Positions 1 to 5,285 of a DNA stretch of 5,285 bases are shown in pieces. Below the pieces are notes generated by a model that did not search any database, had not been told where the DNA came from, and worked only from the letters and a program-made list of their open reading frames with translations. How positions within the stretch are numbered: position 1 is the first letter of the stretch; each line of letters begins with the position of its first letter. Made by a program: the position numbers and the translations under genes. Origin of the DNA: Sedimenticola sp. (lineage in GTDB: Bacteria; Pseudomonadota; Gammaproteobacteria; Chromatiales; Chromatiaceae); assembly GCA_027041035.1 (NCBI GenBank), contig JALULB010000047.1, positions 1 through 5,285 on the forward strand. Direction: 5' to 3'.

Positions 1-1917
1 GTACCTATCCAGAACGTCGCTCTTCGACAGGAAGATACCCGCATGGAACGCCGTGGTCCGGCGGTCAAGGCGGCCTTCGATGCCGATGGCCACCCGACCA
101 AGGCCGCGCTGGGGTTTGCCTCGTCCTGCGGTGTCGCCATCGAACAACTGCAACGCATACAGACACCCAAGGGTGAATGGCTGGCGTTCTCCCGGCAGGA
201 GCCGGGCAAACCCGCTGCCGAGCTACTGCCAGCGATTGCGGAGCAAGCACTCACTTCGCTACCAATCCCGAAGCGCATGCGTTGGGGAACATCCACGGCG
301 GAATTCGTTCGGCCGGTACACTGGTTGCTGTTCATGCATGGGCGGGATCTGGTGCCATGCACTTTACTGGATGCGAATGCCGAACTGAACACGCGCGGAC
401 ACCGTTTCCATCAGCCGCGAGCGATCCCGATAAACAGCCCGGCGGAGTATGCCGATACCTTGCGTGACCAGGGTCGAGTGATCGCCGATTTCGCCACCCG
501 TCTCGAGCTGATTCGTCGACAGGTGAGCGAGGAAGCCGCGCGATTGGGTGGTGAGGCGGTGATCGACGAGAAACTGCTCGAAGAGGTCACGGCCTTGGTC
601 GAATGGCCCAGCGCGATCAGTGGCAGCTTCGATCCGGCGTTTCTGGAGGTTCCTCACGAAGCCCTGATCCTGACGATGAAGAAGAACCAGAAATACTTTC
701 ATCTGGTCGACGATCAGGGCCGGCTGTTGCCGAACTTCATCACGGTGGCGAATATCGAGAGCCGCGATCCGGCGGTGATCGCCGCTGGAAACGAGCGCGT
801 GATCCGCCCACGACTGGCCGATGCGCGCTTCTTCTGGGAGCAAGACGGCAAGACCACGTTGGCCGCGTTGCGTGACTCGTTGAAGAGCGTGCTGTTCCAG
901 CAGAAGCTCGGCTCGCTGTATGACAAGACCGAACGGGTTGCCGCGCTGGCGATGGACATCGCCAGCCAGATCGATGCCGACCCGGCGCTGGCGAAACGCG
1001 CCGGCGAGCTGTGCAAGAGCGATCTGATGACCGAGATGGTCTACGAGTTTCCCGAGATGCAGGGCCACATGGGGCGTTATCAGGCGATCCGGGATGGCGA
1101 GGATCCGGAGCTGGCGGAAGCCATGAACGAGGTCTACCTGCCACGCTTCGCCGGTGACCGGCTCCCGGCCACGCTTACCGGGCAGGCACTGGCGCTGGCC
1201 GACCGTCTCGATACCCTGAGTGGAATCTTCGCGATCGGGCTGAAACCGACCGGCACCAAGGATCCCTTCGCCCTGCGGCGCGCCGCGCTTGGCGTGCTGC
1301 GCATCCTGATCGAGACGCCGCTGAATCTCGATCTCGAAGCCCTGCTCCACTCGGCCGCCCGACAGTTCGACGCATCCATCGACGCGGAACAGTCCGTCGC
1401 CAGGGTCTTCGAATATACCTTGGAGCGCCTGACCGCCTATTACCAGGATCGGGGTATCCGCGCGGATGTCATCGACGCGGTGTTGTGCCTGCGGCCAACG
1501 CATCCGGCCGACATCGATCAGCGCATCGAGGCGGTACAAGCCTTCATGCTTCTTCCCGGCGCCTCCAGCCTGGCCGCGGCAAACAAACGTATCAGCAATA
1601 TCCTGAAGAAAACCGATGAATCCATACCCGAAACGGTGGATACCTCGCTGTTCAGTGAACCGGCCGAGCAGCAACTCGGCAGGCAACTCGACGAACTCGG
1701 CGCGGCGGTGATCGCGCTGTTCGACGGCGGTCGATACGAAGAGGGGCTTCAGCGCCTGGCCGATCTGCGTGAACCGGTCGACCGGTTCTTCGACAATGTG
1801 ATGGTCATGGCGGACGACCCCGCCGTTCGACGCAACCGCCTTGCGTTGCTGACGCGACTGAGCCAACTGTTCCTGCGGGTCGCGGATATATCCCGATTGC
1901 AGATGGAGTCGACATGA
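1..1917 (+). CDS. glyS: Glycyl-tRNA synthetase beta subunit (5' partial)
   Basis: Beta subunit of the bacterial alpha2beta2 glycyl-tRNA synthetase, which charges tRNA-Gly in the cytoplasm; the alpha subunit (GlyQ) carries the aminoacylation site and beta binds tRNA. The frame is open from base 1, and the first ATG (43) is internal: codons 1-14 (VPIQNVALRQEDTR) continue the family alignment, so the true start lies off the window. By comparison with the roughly 690-residue E. coli protein, about 55-60 N-terminal residues are missing and 638 are present. Family blocks seen (in-window residues): the HD-like region KSDLMTEMVYEFPEMQGHMG (339-358), LADRLDTLSGIFAIG (from 399), DPFALRRAALGVLRI (421-435) and the C-terminal anticodon-binding end with LFLRVADISRLQ (623-634). 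The stop overlaps the next gene by ATGA, so it is the upstream gene of an operon; glyQ is expected just upstream. Confidence 0.97.
   Translation, partial: VPIQNVALRQEDTRMERRGPAVKAAFDADGHPTKAALGFASSCGVAIEQLQRIQTPKGEWLAFSRQEPGKPAAELLPAIAEQALTSLPIPKRMRWGTSTAEFVRPVHWLLFMHGRDLVPCTLLDANAELNTRGHRFHQPRAIPINSPAEYADTLRDQGRVIADFATRLELIRRQVSEEAARLGGEAVIDEKLLEEVTALVEWPSAISGSFDPAFLEVPHEALILTMKKNQKYFHLVDDQGRLLPNFITVANIESRDPAVIAAGNERVIRPRLADARFFWEQDGKTTLAALRDSLKSVLFQQKLGSLYDKTERVAALAMDIASQIDADPALAKRAGELCKSDLMTEMVYEFPEMQGHMGRYQAIRDGEDPELAEAMNEVYLPRFAGDRLPATLTGQALALADRLDTLSGIFAIGLKPTGTKDPFALRRAALGVLRILIETPLNLDLEALLHSAARQFDASIDAEQSVARVFEYTLERLTAYYQDRGIRADVIDAVLCLRPTHPADIDQRIEAVQAFMLLPGASSLAAANKRISNILKKTDESIPETVDTSLFSEPAEQQLGRQLDELGAAVIALFDGGRYEEGLQRLADLREPVDRFFDNVMVMADDPAVRRNRLALLTRLSQLFLRVADISRLQMEST
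1905..1908 (+). promoter_or_regulatory. Ribosome binding site of the MazG-like gene
   Basis: GGAG lies inside the last codons of glyS, five bases before the ATG at 1914. It supports that start and, with the ATGA overlap, translational coupling to glyS. Confidence 0.6.
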
Positions 1918-2249
1918 ACAAGGATTCCTGGGAAACGATGCTGGCGGCGGTACAAGCCTTCCACGACAAGCACGGGTTTCGCGAGAACGGTGGGGAAGAG
2001 ATGACCTACCGGATCGCGCTGATGGCCGAGGAGCTTGGAGAGATCTCCTCTTGCGTCACCAAGGGTAAGAGCCGCGAGGCGCTGGCCGAAGAGGTCGCCG
2101 ACCTGCTCATCCTGCTGATCGGTACCGGCATCGCGGGAGAGTTCGACCTGAAGGAGGCCTTCTGGAAGAAGATGGATAAACTCGACCAGCGAGGCTCGAA
2201 GATGATCGACGGACGCATCCGCGTCTCCGAATTCAACGACATGAAGTGA
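1914..2249 (+). CDS. MazG-like nucleotide pyrophosphohydrolase
   Basis: A 111-residue, probably all-helical protein of the MazG / all-alpha NTP pyrophosphohydrolase superfamily, whose members cleave (d)NTPs or related nucleotides to the monophosphate plus pyrophosphate using Mg2+. The metal-binding signature is visible: E39-E40-L-G-E43 (EExxE) followed 16 residues later by E60-V-A-D63 (ExxD). It is a single-domain form, far shorter than the two-domain E. coli MazG. The start is supported by GGAG at 1905-1908. It overlaps glyS by ATGA and the next gene by GTGA, so it is the middle cistron of a tightly coupled operon. The nucleotide substrate cannot be told from sequence: house-cleaning of damaged or non-canonical nucleotides is a family-based inference. 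It is not part of a visible mazEF toxin module. Confidence 0.85.
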   Translation: MNKDSWETMLAAVQAFHDKHGFRENGGEEMTYRIALMAEELGEISSCVTKGKSREALAEEVADLLILLIGTGIAGEFDLKEAFWKKMDKLDQRGSKMIDGRIRVSEFNDMK

Positions 2250-2806
2250 ACGGTCGTATTCCATTGAAAATCGTCATCCTCGATCGCGATGGAGTCATCA
2301 ACCGGGATTCCGACGACTTCATCAAATCCGCCAACGAATGGCACCCGATACCCGGCAGCCTGGAAGCCATCGCCCGGCTGAATCATGCCGGCTATCGTGT
2401 GGTCGTCGCGACCAACCAGTCCGGCATCGCCCGGGGTTATTTCACGGTAGAGGCATTGAACAGCATTCACCAGAAACTGCATGACCAGCTTGCCCGGGTC
2501 GGCGGCCAAGTCGATTTCATCGGCTTCTGCCCACACGGACCCGATGACGCCTGCGAATGTCGAAAACCCAAGCCCGGCCTCTTTCATCAGATTGGAAGCC
2601 GCCTGAATGTCTCGCTGCGTGGCGCGCCCGCGATAGGCGACAGCCTGCGCGATCTTATCGCGGCAAGCGAAGCCGGCGCGACACCGATACTGGTACGCAG
2701 CGGCAAGGGAAGAAAAACCGAACAGTCGCTTGGGAACGAACCCGGCTTCGACACCATCCCTGTCTTCGATGACCTGTCCGAAGCGGTGGACGCGCTTCTG
2801 ACATAG
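2246..2806 (+). CDS. gmhB: D-glycero-beta-D-manno-heptose 1,7-bisphosphate 7-phosphatase
   Basis: Cytoplasmic HAD-superfamily phosphatase that removes the 7-phosphate from heptose 1,7-bisphosphate on the way to ADP-heptose, the LPS inner-core precursor. Seen (numbering from GTG): DxD nucleophile motif D13/D15 in ILDRDGVIN, motif II T56-N-Q-S-G-I-A-R-G, a zinc-loop pattern C95-x-H97...C103-x-C105, R106-K-P-K-P-G, and the acidic motif G131-D132-S-L-R-D136. The loop between the CxH and CxC pairs is shorter than in E. coli GmhB. The start is uncertain: GTG at 2246 overlaps the previous stop (GTGA), but TTG at 2264 gives MKIVILDRDGVIN, where most family members begin; neither has a clear Shine-Dalgarno. 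The TAG stop is formed at the border of the palindromic element that follows, so the C-terminus may have been trimmed by its insertion. Histidinol-phosphatase-like HADs are the main alternative, but the zinc loop and DRDGVIN context favour GmhB. Confidence 0.92.
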   Translation: MNGRIPLKIVILDRDGVINRDSDDFIKSANEWHPIPGSLEAIARLNHAGYRVVVATNQSGIARGYFTVEALNSIHQKLHDQLARVGGQVDFIGFCPHGPDDACECRKPKPGLFHQIGSRLNVSLRGAPAIGDSLRDLIAASEAGATPILVRSGKGRKTEQSLGNEPGFDTIPVFDDLSEAVDALLT

Positions 2807-2817
2807 GAGCCTGTCGG
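2804..2817 (+). repeat. Left terminal inverted repeat
   Basis: TAGGAGCCTGTCGG is a perfect 14-base match to the reverse complement of 2956-2969. Its first three bases are also the gmhB stop codon. Confidence 0.9.
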
Positions 2818-2955
2818 GTTATGGGGGATCGTAGCGAGGAGGTGGGAGAGCGAGGCCAAATGTTCCCGGTTTTGAGGCGCATAGTGGGCCTATGTAACGA
2901 AAAAACGGGGATATTTGGGCCGATCTCCCAGCTTCGCAGTAGATTCATCCATGAT

Positions 2956-2969
2956 CCGACAGGCTCCTA
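2956..2969 (-). repeat. Right terminal inverted repeat
   Basis: CCGACAGGCTCCTA pairs perfectly with 2804-2817. It ends 21 bases before the plsC ATG, so the leader of any transcript running from gmhB into plsC would contain the full hairpin. Confidence 0.9.
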
Positions 2970-2990
2970 ACTAATCTACAACAAACGCCA

Positions 2991-3719
2991 ATGATACTCT
3001 TCCGCTCTATCCTCTATTTCATCCTGATGTCAGGTAGCGTCGTGATCTATGGCCTGCCGATGGCCCTGCTCAGCAAGGTGCTGCCCTACTCCAGCCTTTG
3101 TCGTATCGCCAATGCCTGGGGGCGCGCTAATCTGGTGCTACTGCGCTGGACATGCCGACTGGATTACAAGGTAACCGGCATGGAGAACATCCCGTCGGAC
3201 CAGGGCTGCATCATCATGAGCAAGCACCAGTCGACCTGGGAAACCCTTTCACTCAGGGGCCTGCTCCGACCGGAACAAACCTGGGTATTGAAAAAGGAAC
3301 TCATGAAGATACCGGTGTTCGGCTGGGCATTGGCTGCCGCCCAACCGATCGCCATCGATCGTGGCGCGGGACGCAAGGCGGTCGGCCAGGTCATCGAACA
3401 GGGCAGATCGGCATTGGAGAAGGGAAGACTGGTGATCATCTTTCCCGAAGGCACCCGCGTGGCCCCGGGCACGCATAAGAAATACGGCCTGGGCGGCGCT
3501 TTGCTGGCGGAGAAATCGCCTGGCTACCCCGTCATTCCGATCGCGCACAACGCCGGCGTCTACTGGGCCAGACGGGGCATGCTGAAGTACCCGGGCACCA
3601 TTGAAATGGTGATCGGCGAAGCCATCTCGACCGATGGCAAAAGTGCGAAGCAGATCATACGGGAGGTTGAGAACTGGATAGAATCAACCGTATCCGAACT
3701 CCCCGACACACCTGGTTAG
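2991..3719 (+). CDS. plsC: 1-acylglycerol-3-phosphate O-acyltransferase (PlsC/LPLAT family)
   Basis: A 242-residue membrane-associated acyltransferase that transfers an acyl chain to the sn-2 position of lysophosphatidic acid, giving phosphatidic acid for phospholipid synthesis. Seen: a hydrophobic N-terminal segment (about residues 5-30) likely to anchor it in the inner membrane; motif I KHQSTWE with H79 and E84 (an HX4E form of the usual HX4D); motif II around K101-KELMKIPVFGW; motif III F151-P-E-G-T-R156; and motif IV VIPIAHN (181-187). Length fits the family. The same HQSTWE and IFPEGTR pattern occurs, as I recall, in the Pseudomonas origin-proximal homologue (PA0005, lptA/plsC), which also lies next to gmhB and faces gyrB. 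The ATG at 2991 has no strong Shine-Dalgarno; it is preferred because it includes the whole membrane segment. A specialised substrate (such as lyso-ornithine lipid) cannot be excluded. Confidence 0.93.
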   Translation: MILFRSILYFILMSGSVVIYGLPMALLSKVLPYSSLCRIANAWGRANLVLLRWTCRLDYKVTGMENIPSDQGCIIMSKHQSTWETLSLRGLLRPEQTWVLKKELMKIPVFGWALAAAQPIAIDRGAGRKAVGQVIEQGRSALEKGRLVIIFPEGTRVAPGTHKKYGLGGALLAEKSPGYPVIPIAHNAGVYWARRGMLKYPGTIEMVIGEAISTDGKSAKQIIREVENWIESTVSELPDTPG

Positions 3720-3734
3720 CACCAGCCTCCTGGG

Positions 3735-3756
3735 AGCCATTCAGATTGCCATGGCT
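3735..3756. terminator. Inverted repeat between convergent genes, weak terminator candidate
   Basis: AGCCAT (3735-3740) and ATGGCT (3751-3756) form a 6-bp stem with a 10-base loop in the 37-base gap between the plsC stop (3719) and the chemoreceptor stop (3757). On the plus strand G-U pairs could extend the stem, but only TTT follows, so there is no proper U-tract. A second small hairpin, CTGGT-TAGC-ACCAG (3712-3725), spans the plsC stop codon. The position is right for a shared terminator of convergent genes, but the structure is poor. Confidence 0.25.
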
Positions 3757-4872
3757 TTACTCGCAGCGCGGACCACCCTCGCCTTCCGCCTGTTGCGCAA
3801 GCTTCTCGAGGTTTTCCTGTACCGCGATCGAAGCCTCCTCCATCTTTCTCAGATGTAACAATGCTTTCTCGAGGTCTCCGGCGCGATACGAATCCAGCGA
3901 GGCACTCCCCTCCCCGTGTACCTGCCGGTGAGGCCCCTCCAGTTCGGCGAATCCTGGCAGCCCGGAGAAACAGTTCTGCCCTTCCCCTTTGTAGTACCAC
4001 TGACCCAGGCGACAGGCTGTATGGTCACTGGTAGAGTCCCCGGATATCTCACCTTTCTGTCCCATCAAGGCTCGATAGATATTGAACTTGAATATCAGGT
4101 GATCGGTTTTTGCCAGTTCGACAAAACTGCGCGACGCGCTCGCGGAAATGGCCGTGCCCATGGATTGCACCGTATCCAGTACCTGAAGCATACTCTCGCT
4201 GGACTTTCGACCCGAGGTAGCCAGACTTGCATGTTCCTCCGATACCTGTGTCATCCTTGCCTGGGTCGCATTCGTTTCCGTCTGAATAGCGGCAATCTCA
4301 CGCGCAATCTCCTCGGTTGCCTCGCCGGTACGGGTCGACAGGTTTCTGACCTCCTCGGCAACCACCGCGAAACCCCTGCCGTGCTCGCCCGCGCGGGCCG
4401 CTTCTATCGCCGCGTTCAACGCAAGCAGGTTGGTCTGATCCGCTATCTGGTTGATGAGTCCAAGTATCTGCGTGATCGAATCGACTCTCGCCTCAAGGCG
4501 ATGGACGTGAGATGCGGCTTCGTTCACGGAAGCGATAAGGCTGTCCACGGTATGCGTGAGTTGTTCGGAGTCTTCCCGTGCCTGCCTCGAAACCTCGGCG
4601 GTATCGTTTACCCGGTTTTTCTCCGCTGCCAGGGTGTTCGACAAGCCGCGTAACGTGGTTTGCGATGAAAGCAATGTCTTCTCGAAAGAGGCCATATTCT
4701 CGAACAACCCCTCGCTCATGCGTTGTTGCTGCTCGAAGGAAAAACAGCGCTGTTCCAGCGAGAATTTTTCGCTTTCCAGTTCCGCAATGCGTGACTGGAG
4801 CGCGGCGTTCTGCTGGAGCAGTTCATCCGTCTTGATATCGTGGGCCTGTTTAAGCCGCTTGGTGCCAAACAT
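3757..4872 (-). CDS. Soluble methyl-accepting chemotaxis protein with C-terminal CZB zinc domain
   Basis: A 371-residue cytoplasmic chemoreceptor with no transmembrane segment or periplasmic domain. Order: N-terminal coiled coil (about 5-55, heptad-like [19 protein letters not shown]); helical signalling region with the highly conserved hairpin tip about 131-182, including [20 protein letters not shown] and [15 protein letters not shown], which contacts CheA/CheW; a return helix to about 245; and a chemoreceptor zinc-binding (CZB) domain about 250-355. CZB ligands by pattern are H258 ([13 protein letters not shown]), C287 ([10 protein letters not shown]), H315 and H319 (GPHRQVH), with spacing close to E. 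coli DgcZ and the TlpD type. CZB receptors of this type sense zinc or oxidants such as hypochlorite through the zinc-bound cysteine; the ligand here is inferred. Other cysteines are C43, C301 and C370. There is no NWETF-type CheR tether at the C-terminus. A FliA-type promoter lies just upstream. The Shine-Dalgarno is weak (GAAG). Confidence 0.95.
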   Translation of the reverse strand: MFGTKRLKQAHDIKTDELLQQNAALQSRIAELESEKFSLEQRCFSFEQQQRMSEGLFENMASFEKTLLSSQTTLRGLSNTLAAEKNRVNDTAEVSRQAREDSEQLTHTVDSLIASVNEAASHVHRLEARVDSITQILGLINQIADQTNLLALNAAIEAARAGEHGRGFAVVAEEVRNLSTRTGEATEEIAREIAAIQTETNATQARMTQVSEEHASLATSGRKSSESMLQVLDTVQSMGTAISASASRSFVELAKTDHLIFKFNIYRALMGQKGEISGDSTSDHTACRLGQWYYKGEGQNCFSGLPGFAELEGPHRQVHGEGSASLDSYRAGDLEKALLHLRKMEEASIAVQENLEKLAQQAEGEGGPRCE

Positions 4873-4907
4873 GGGTGCTTCGCCGGGACAGTATGCTCAA
4901 TAACATA

Positions 4908-4934
4908 TTAACGGCGGGAAGAGACGAAGCTTTA
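4908..4934 (-). promoter_or_regulatory. Sigma-28 (FliA) flagellar-class promoter of the chemoreceptor gene
   Basis: Read on the minus strand: TAAAGCTT (4934-4927), exactly 11 bases (4926-4916), then GCCGTTAA (4915-4908). The enterobacterial FliA consensus is TAAAGTTT-N11-GCCGATAA, so this differs at one base in each half and has the exact spacing. It starts 25 bases after the gyrB stop and ends 36 bases before the chemoreceptor ATG, which predicts a short 5' leader of about 30 bases. Chemoreceptor genes are typical FliA targets, so context and motif agree. Transcription itself is inferred. Confidence 0.8.
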
Positions 4935-4958
4935 TCCATGGCCTGCGACAATCGTCCC

Positions 4959-5285
4959 CTATACGTCCAGGTTCTCTACCGACAGCGCATTCTGTTCGAT
5001 AAACTCTCGCCGAGGCTCGACTTCGTCACCCATCAAGGTCGTGAAGACCTCGTCCGCGCGAACCGCATCCTCGATATTCACACGGAGAAGACGACGATTG
5101 TCGACATCCATCGTGGTTTCCCACAACTGCTCGGGATTCATTTCCCCCAACCCTTTATAGCGCTGTATATGCTGGCCTTTCTTCGCCTCGTCCATCAGCC
5201 AGCCGATCATCTCCTTGAAGCTGTAGACCTCTATCGTTTTCTTGTCACCCTTCTCGACATACGCGCCTTCCTCGATCAAGCCATC
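4959..5285 (-). CDS. gyrB: DNA gyrase subunit B, C-terminal end (5' partial)
   Basis: The final 108 residues of the ATPase/Toprim subunit of DNA gyrase, which with GyrA introduces negative supercoils. The frame is open through the right edge (it begins DGLIEEGAY), so the N-terminal ATPase, transducer and most of the Toprim domain lie outside. The diagnostic C-terminal block is present: [21 protein letters not shown], then [27 protein letters not shown], ending NLDV before TAG. These match GyrB and not ParE, as FTTLMGDxVEPRRxFIExNAL and the immediate end are the gammaproteobacterial GyrB form. It is transcribed toward the chemoreceptor gene on the same strand, 86 bases away, with no clear terminator between. 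Its convergence with plsC-gmhB-glyS points to the origin-proximal dnaA-dnaN-recF-gyrB cluster just to the right. Confidence 0.97.
   Translation of the reverse strand, partial: DGLIEEGAYVEKGDKKTIEVYSFKEMIGWLMDEAKKGQHIQRYKGLGEMNPEQLWETTMDVDNRRLLRVNIEDAVRADEVFTTLMGDEVEPRREFIEQNALSVENLDV

Larger units (their letters stand above)
2804..2969. mobile_element. MITE-like foldback element with TA borders
   Basis: The whole stretch between gmhB and plsC is one imperfect palindrome. TAGGAGCCTGTCGG (2804-2817) is the perfect reverse complement of 2956-2969. Allowing two G-U pairs, 2804-2824 pairs without a break with 2949-2969. Complementarity continues inward almost in register: TGGGAGA (2843-2849) with TCTCCCA (2924-2930), CCAAAT (2856-2861) with ATTTGG (2913-2918), CCCG (2865-2868) with CGGG (2906-2909), and CATAG (2880-2884) with CTATG (2890-2894) at the centre. 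Both ends carry TA, which could be a target duplication (core 2806-2967). No credible ORF lies inside, so if mobile it is non-autonomous. Size, foldback form and TA borders resemble Correia- and ERIC-type elements, but the sequence is not one of these that I recognise. Mobility is inferred; a structural RNA or terminator-like role is possible. Confidence 0.7.

Noticed and set aside
43..45. ATG at 43 as the start of glyS
   Set aside because: The upstream codons 1-42 are in frame, open and consistent with the GlyS family, and about 55-60 N-terminal residues would otherwise be absent; the gene simply begins before the window.
364..1866. A long open frame of about 500 codons on the minus strand opposite glyS
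   Set aside because: It is antisense to a clearly conserved glyS sequence, its translation shows no recognisable domain, and such frames are common opposite GC-biased codon use.
1914..2249. A MazEF-type toxin-antitoxin interpretation of the MazG-like gene
   Set aside because: No mazE or mazF homologue is adjacent; MazG-like here refers only to the pyrophosphohydrolase fold.
2006..2587. A minus-strand open frame across the MazG-like gene and gmhB
   Set aside because: Both plus-strand genes have intact catalytic motifs and overlapping stop/start junctions; the antisense translation resembles nothing.
2655..2948. A small minus-strand open frame through the palindromic element and the gmhB end
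   Set aside because: It is an artefact of the palindrome and the antisense of gmhB, with no ribosome site or protein-like composition.
2970..2990. A possible sigma-70 promoter for plsC (TAATCT as a -10 box)
   Set aside because: No matching -35 box at acceptable spacing; the region is too short to decide.
3916..4653. An open frame of about 245 codons on the plus strand opposite the chemoreceptor
   Set aside because: The minus-strand frame carries the full MCP signalling hairpin and CZB motif; the opposite frame has no family resemblance.
4935..4958. A possible gyrB terminator just after its stop codon
   Set aside because: Only a three-base-pair stem (GAC/GTC) can be formed, with no T-run; it does not qualify as an intrinsic terminator.

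Overview
This window looks like ordinary chromosomal housekeeping sequence from a gammaproteobacterium. It is moderately GC-rich. The arrangement glyS, gmhB and plsC on one strand, converging on gyrB on the other, is the arrangement known near the replication origin of Pseudomonas and relatives (dnaA-dnaN-recF-gyrB facing plsC-gmhB-glyS-glyQ). The window therefore probably lies a few kilobases from oriC. I cannot name the genus. The protein sequences fit a free-living or symbiotic gammaproteobacterium with a flagellar chemotaxis regulon.

Layout, left to right. Bases 1-1917 (+) hold most of glyS, the glycyl-tRNA synthetase beta subunit, cut at its 5' end by the window edge. It overlaps by ATGA a small MazG-like nucleotide pyrophosphohydrolase gene (1914-2249). 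That gene overlaps by GTGA gmhB (2246-2806), a heptose bisphosphate phosphatase of LPS core precursor synthesis. The two 4-base overlaps indicate one translationally coupled operon. Next comes a roughly 162-166 bp element (2804-2969), almost entirely one long imperfect palindrome with 14-bp perfect ends and TA at both borders. It looks like a small non-autonomous foldback (MITE-like) element. Then comes plsC (2991-3719), a membrane 1-acylglycerol-3-phosphate acyltransferase.

On the minus strand are a soluble chemoreceptor with a C-terminal CZB zinc-binding domain (3757-4872) and the C-terminal end of gyrB (4959-5285, cut by the right edge). The 86-base gap between gyrB and the chemoreceptor holds a near-consensus flagellar sigma-28 (FliA) promoter, TAAAGCTT-N11-GCCGTTAA, pointing into the chemoreceptor. 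This suggests the receptor is expressed with the flagellar/chemotaxis regulon and not by read-through from gyrB alone.

No RNA gene, CRISPR array, toxin-antitoxin pair, defence system or biosynthetic cluster is visible. The points most worth following up are the palindromic element, which supplies the last base of the gmhB stop codon, and the FliA promoter with its CZB receptor, which sit beside gyrB. I found no convincing evidence of a wholly new biological system.
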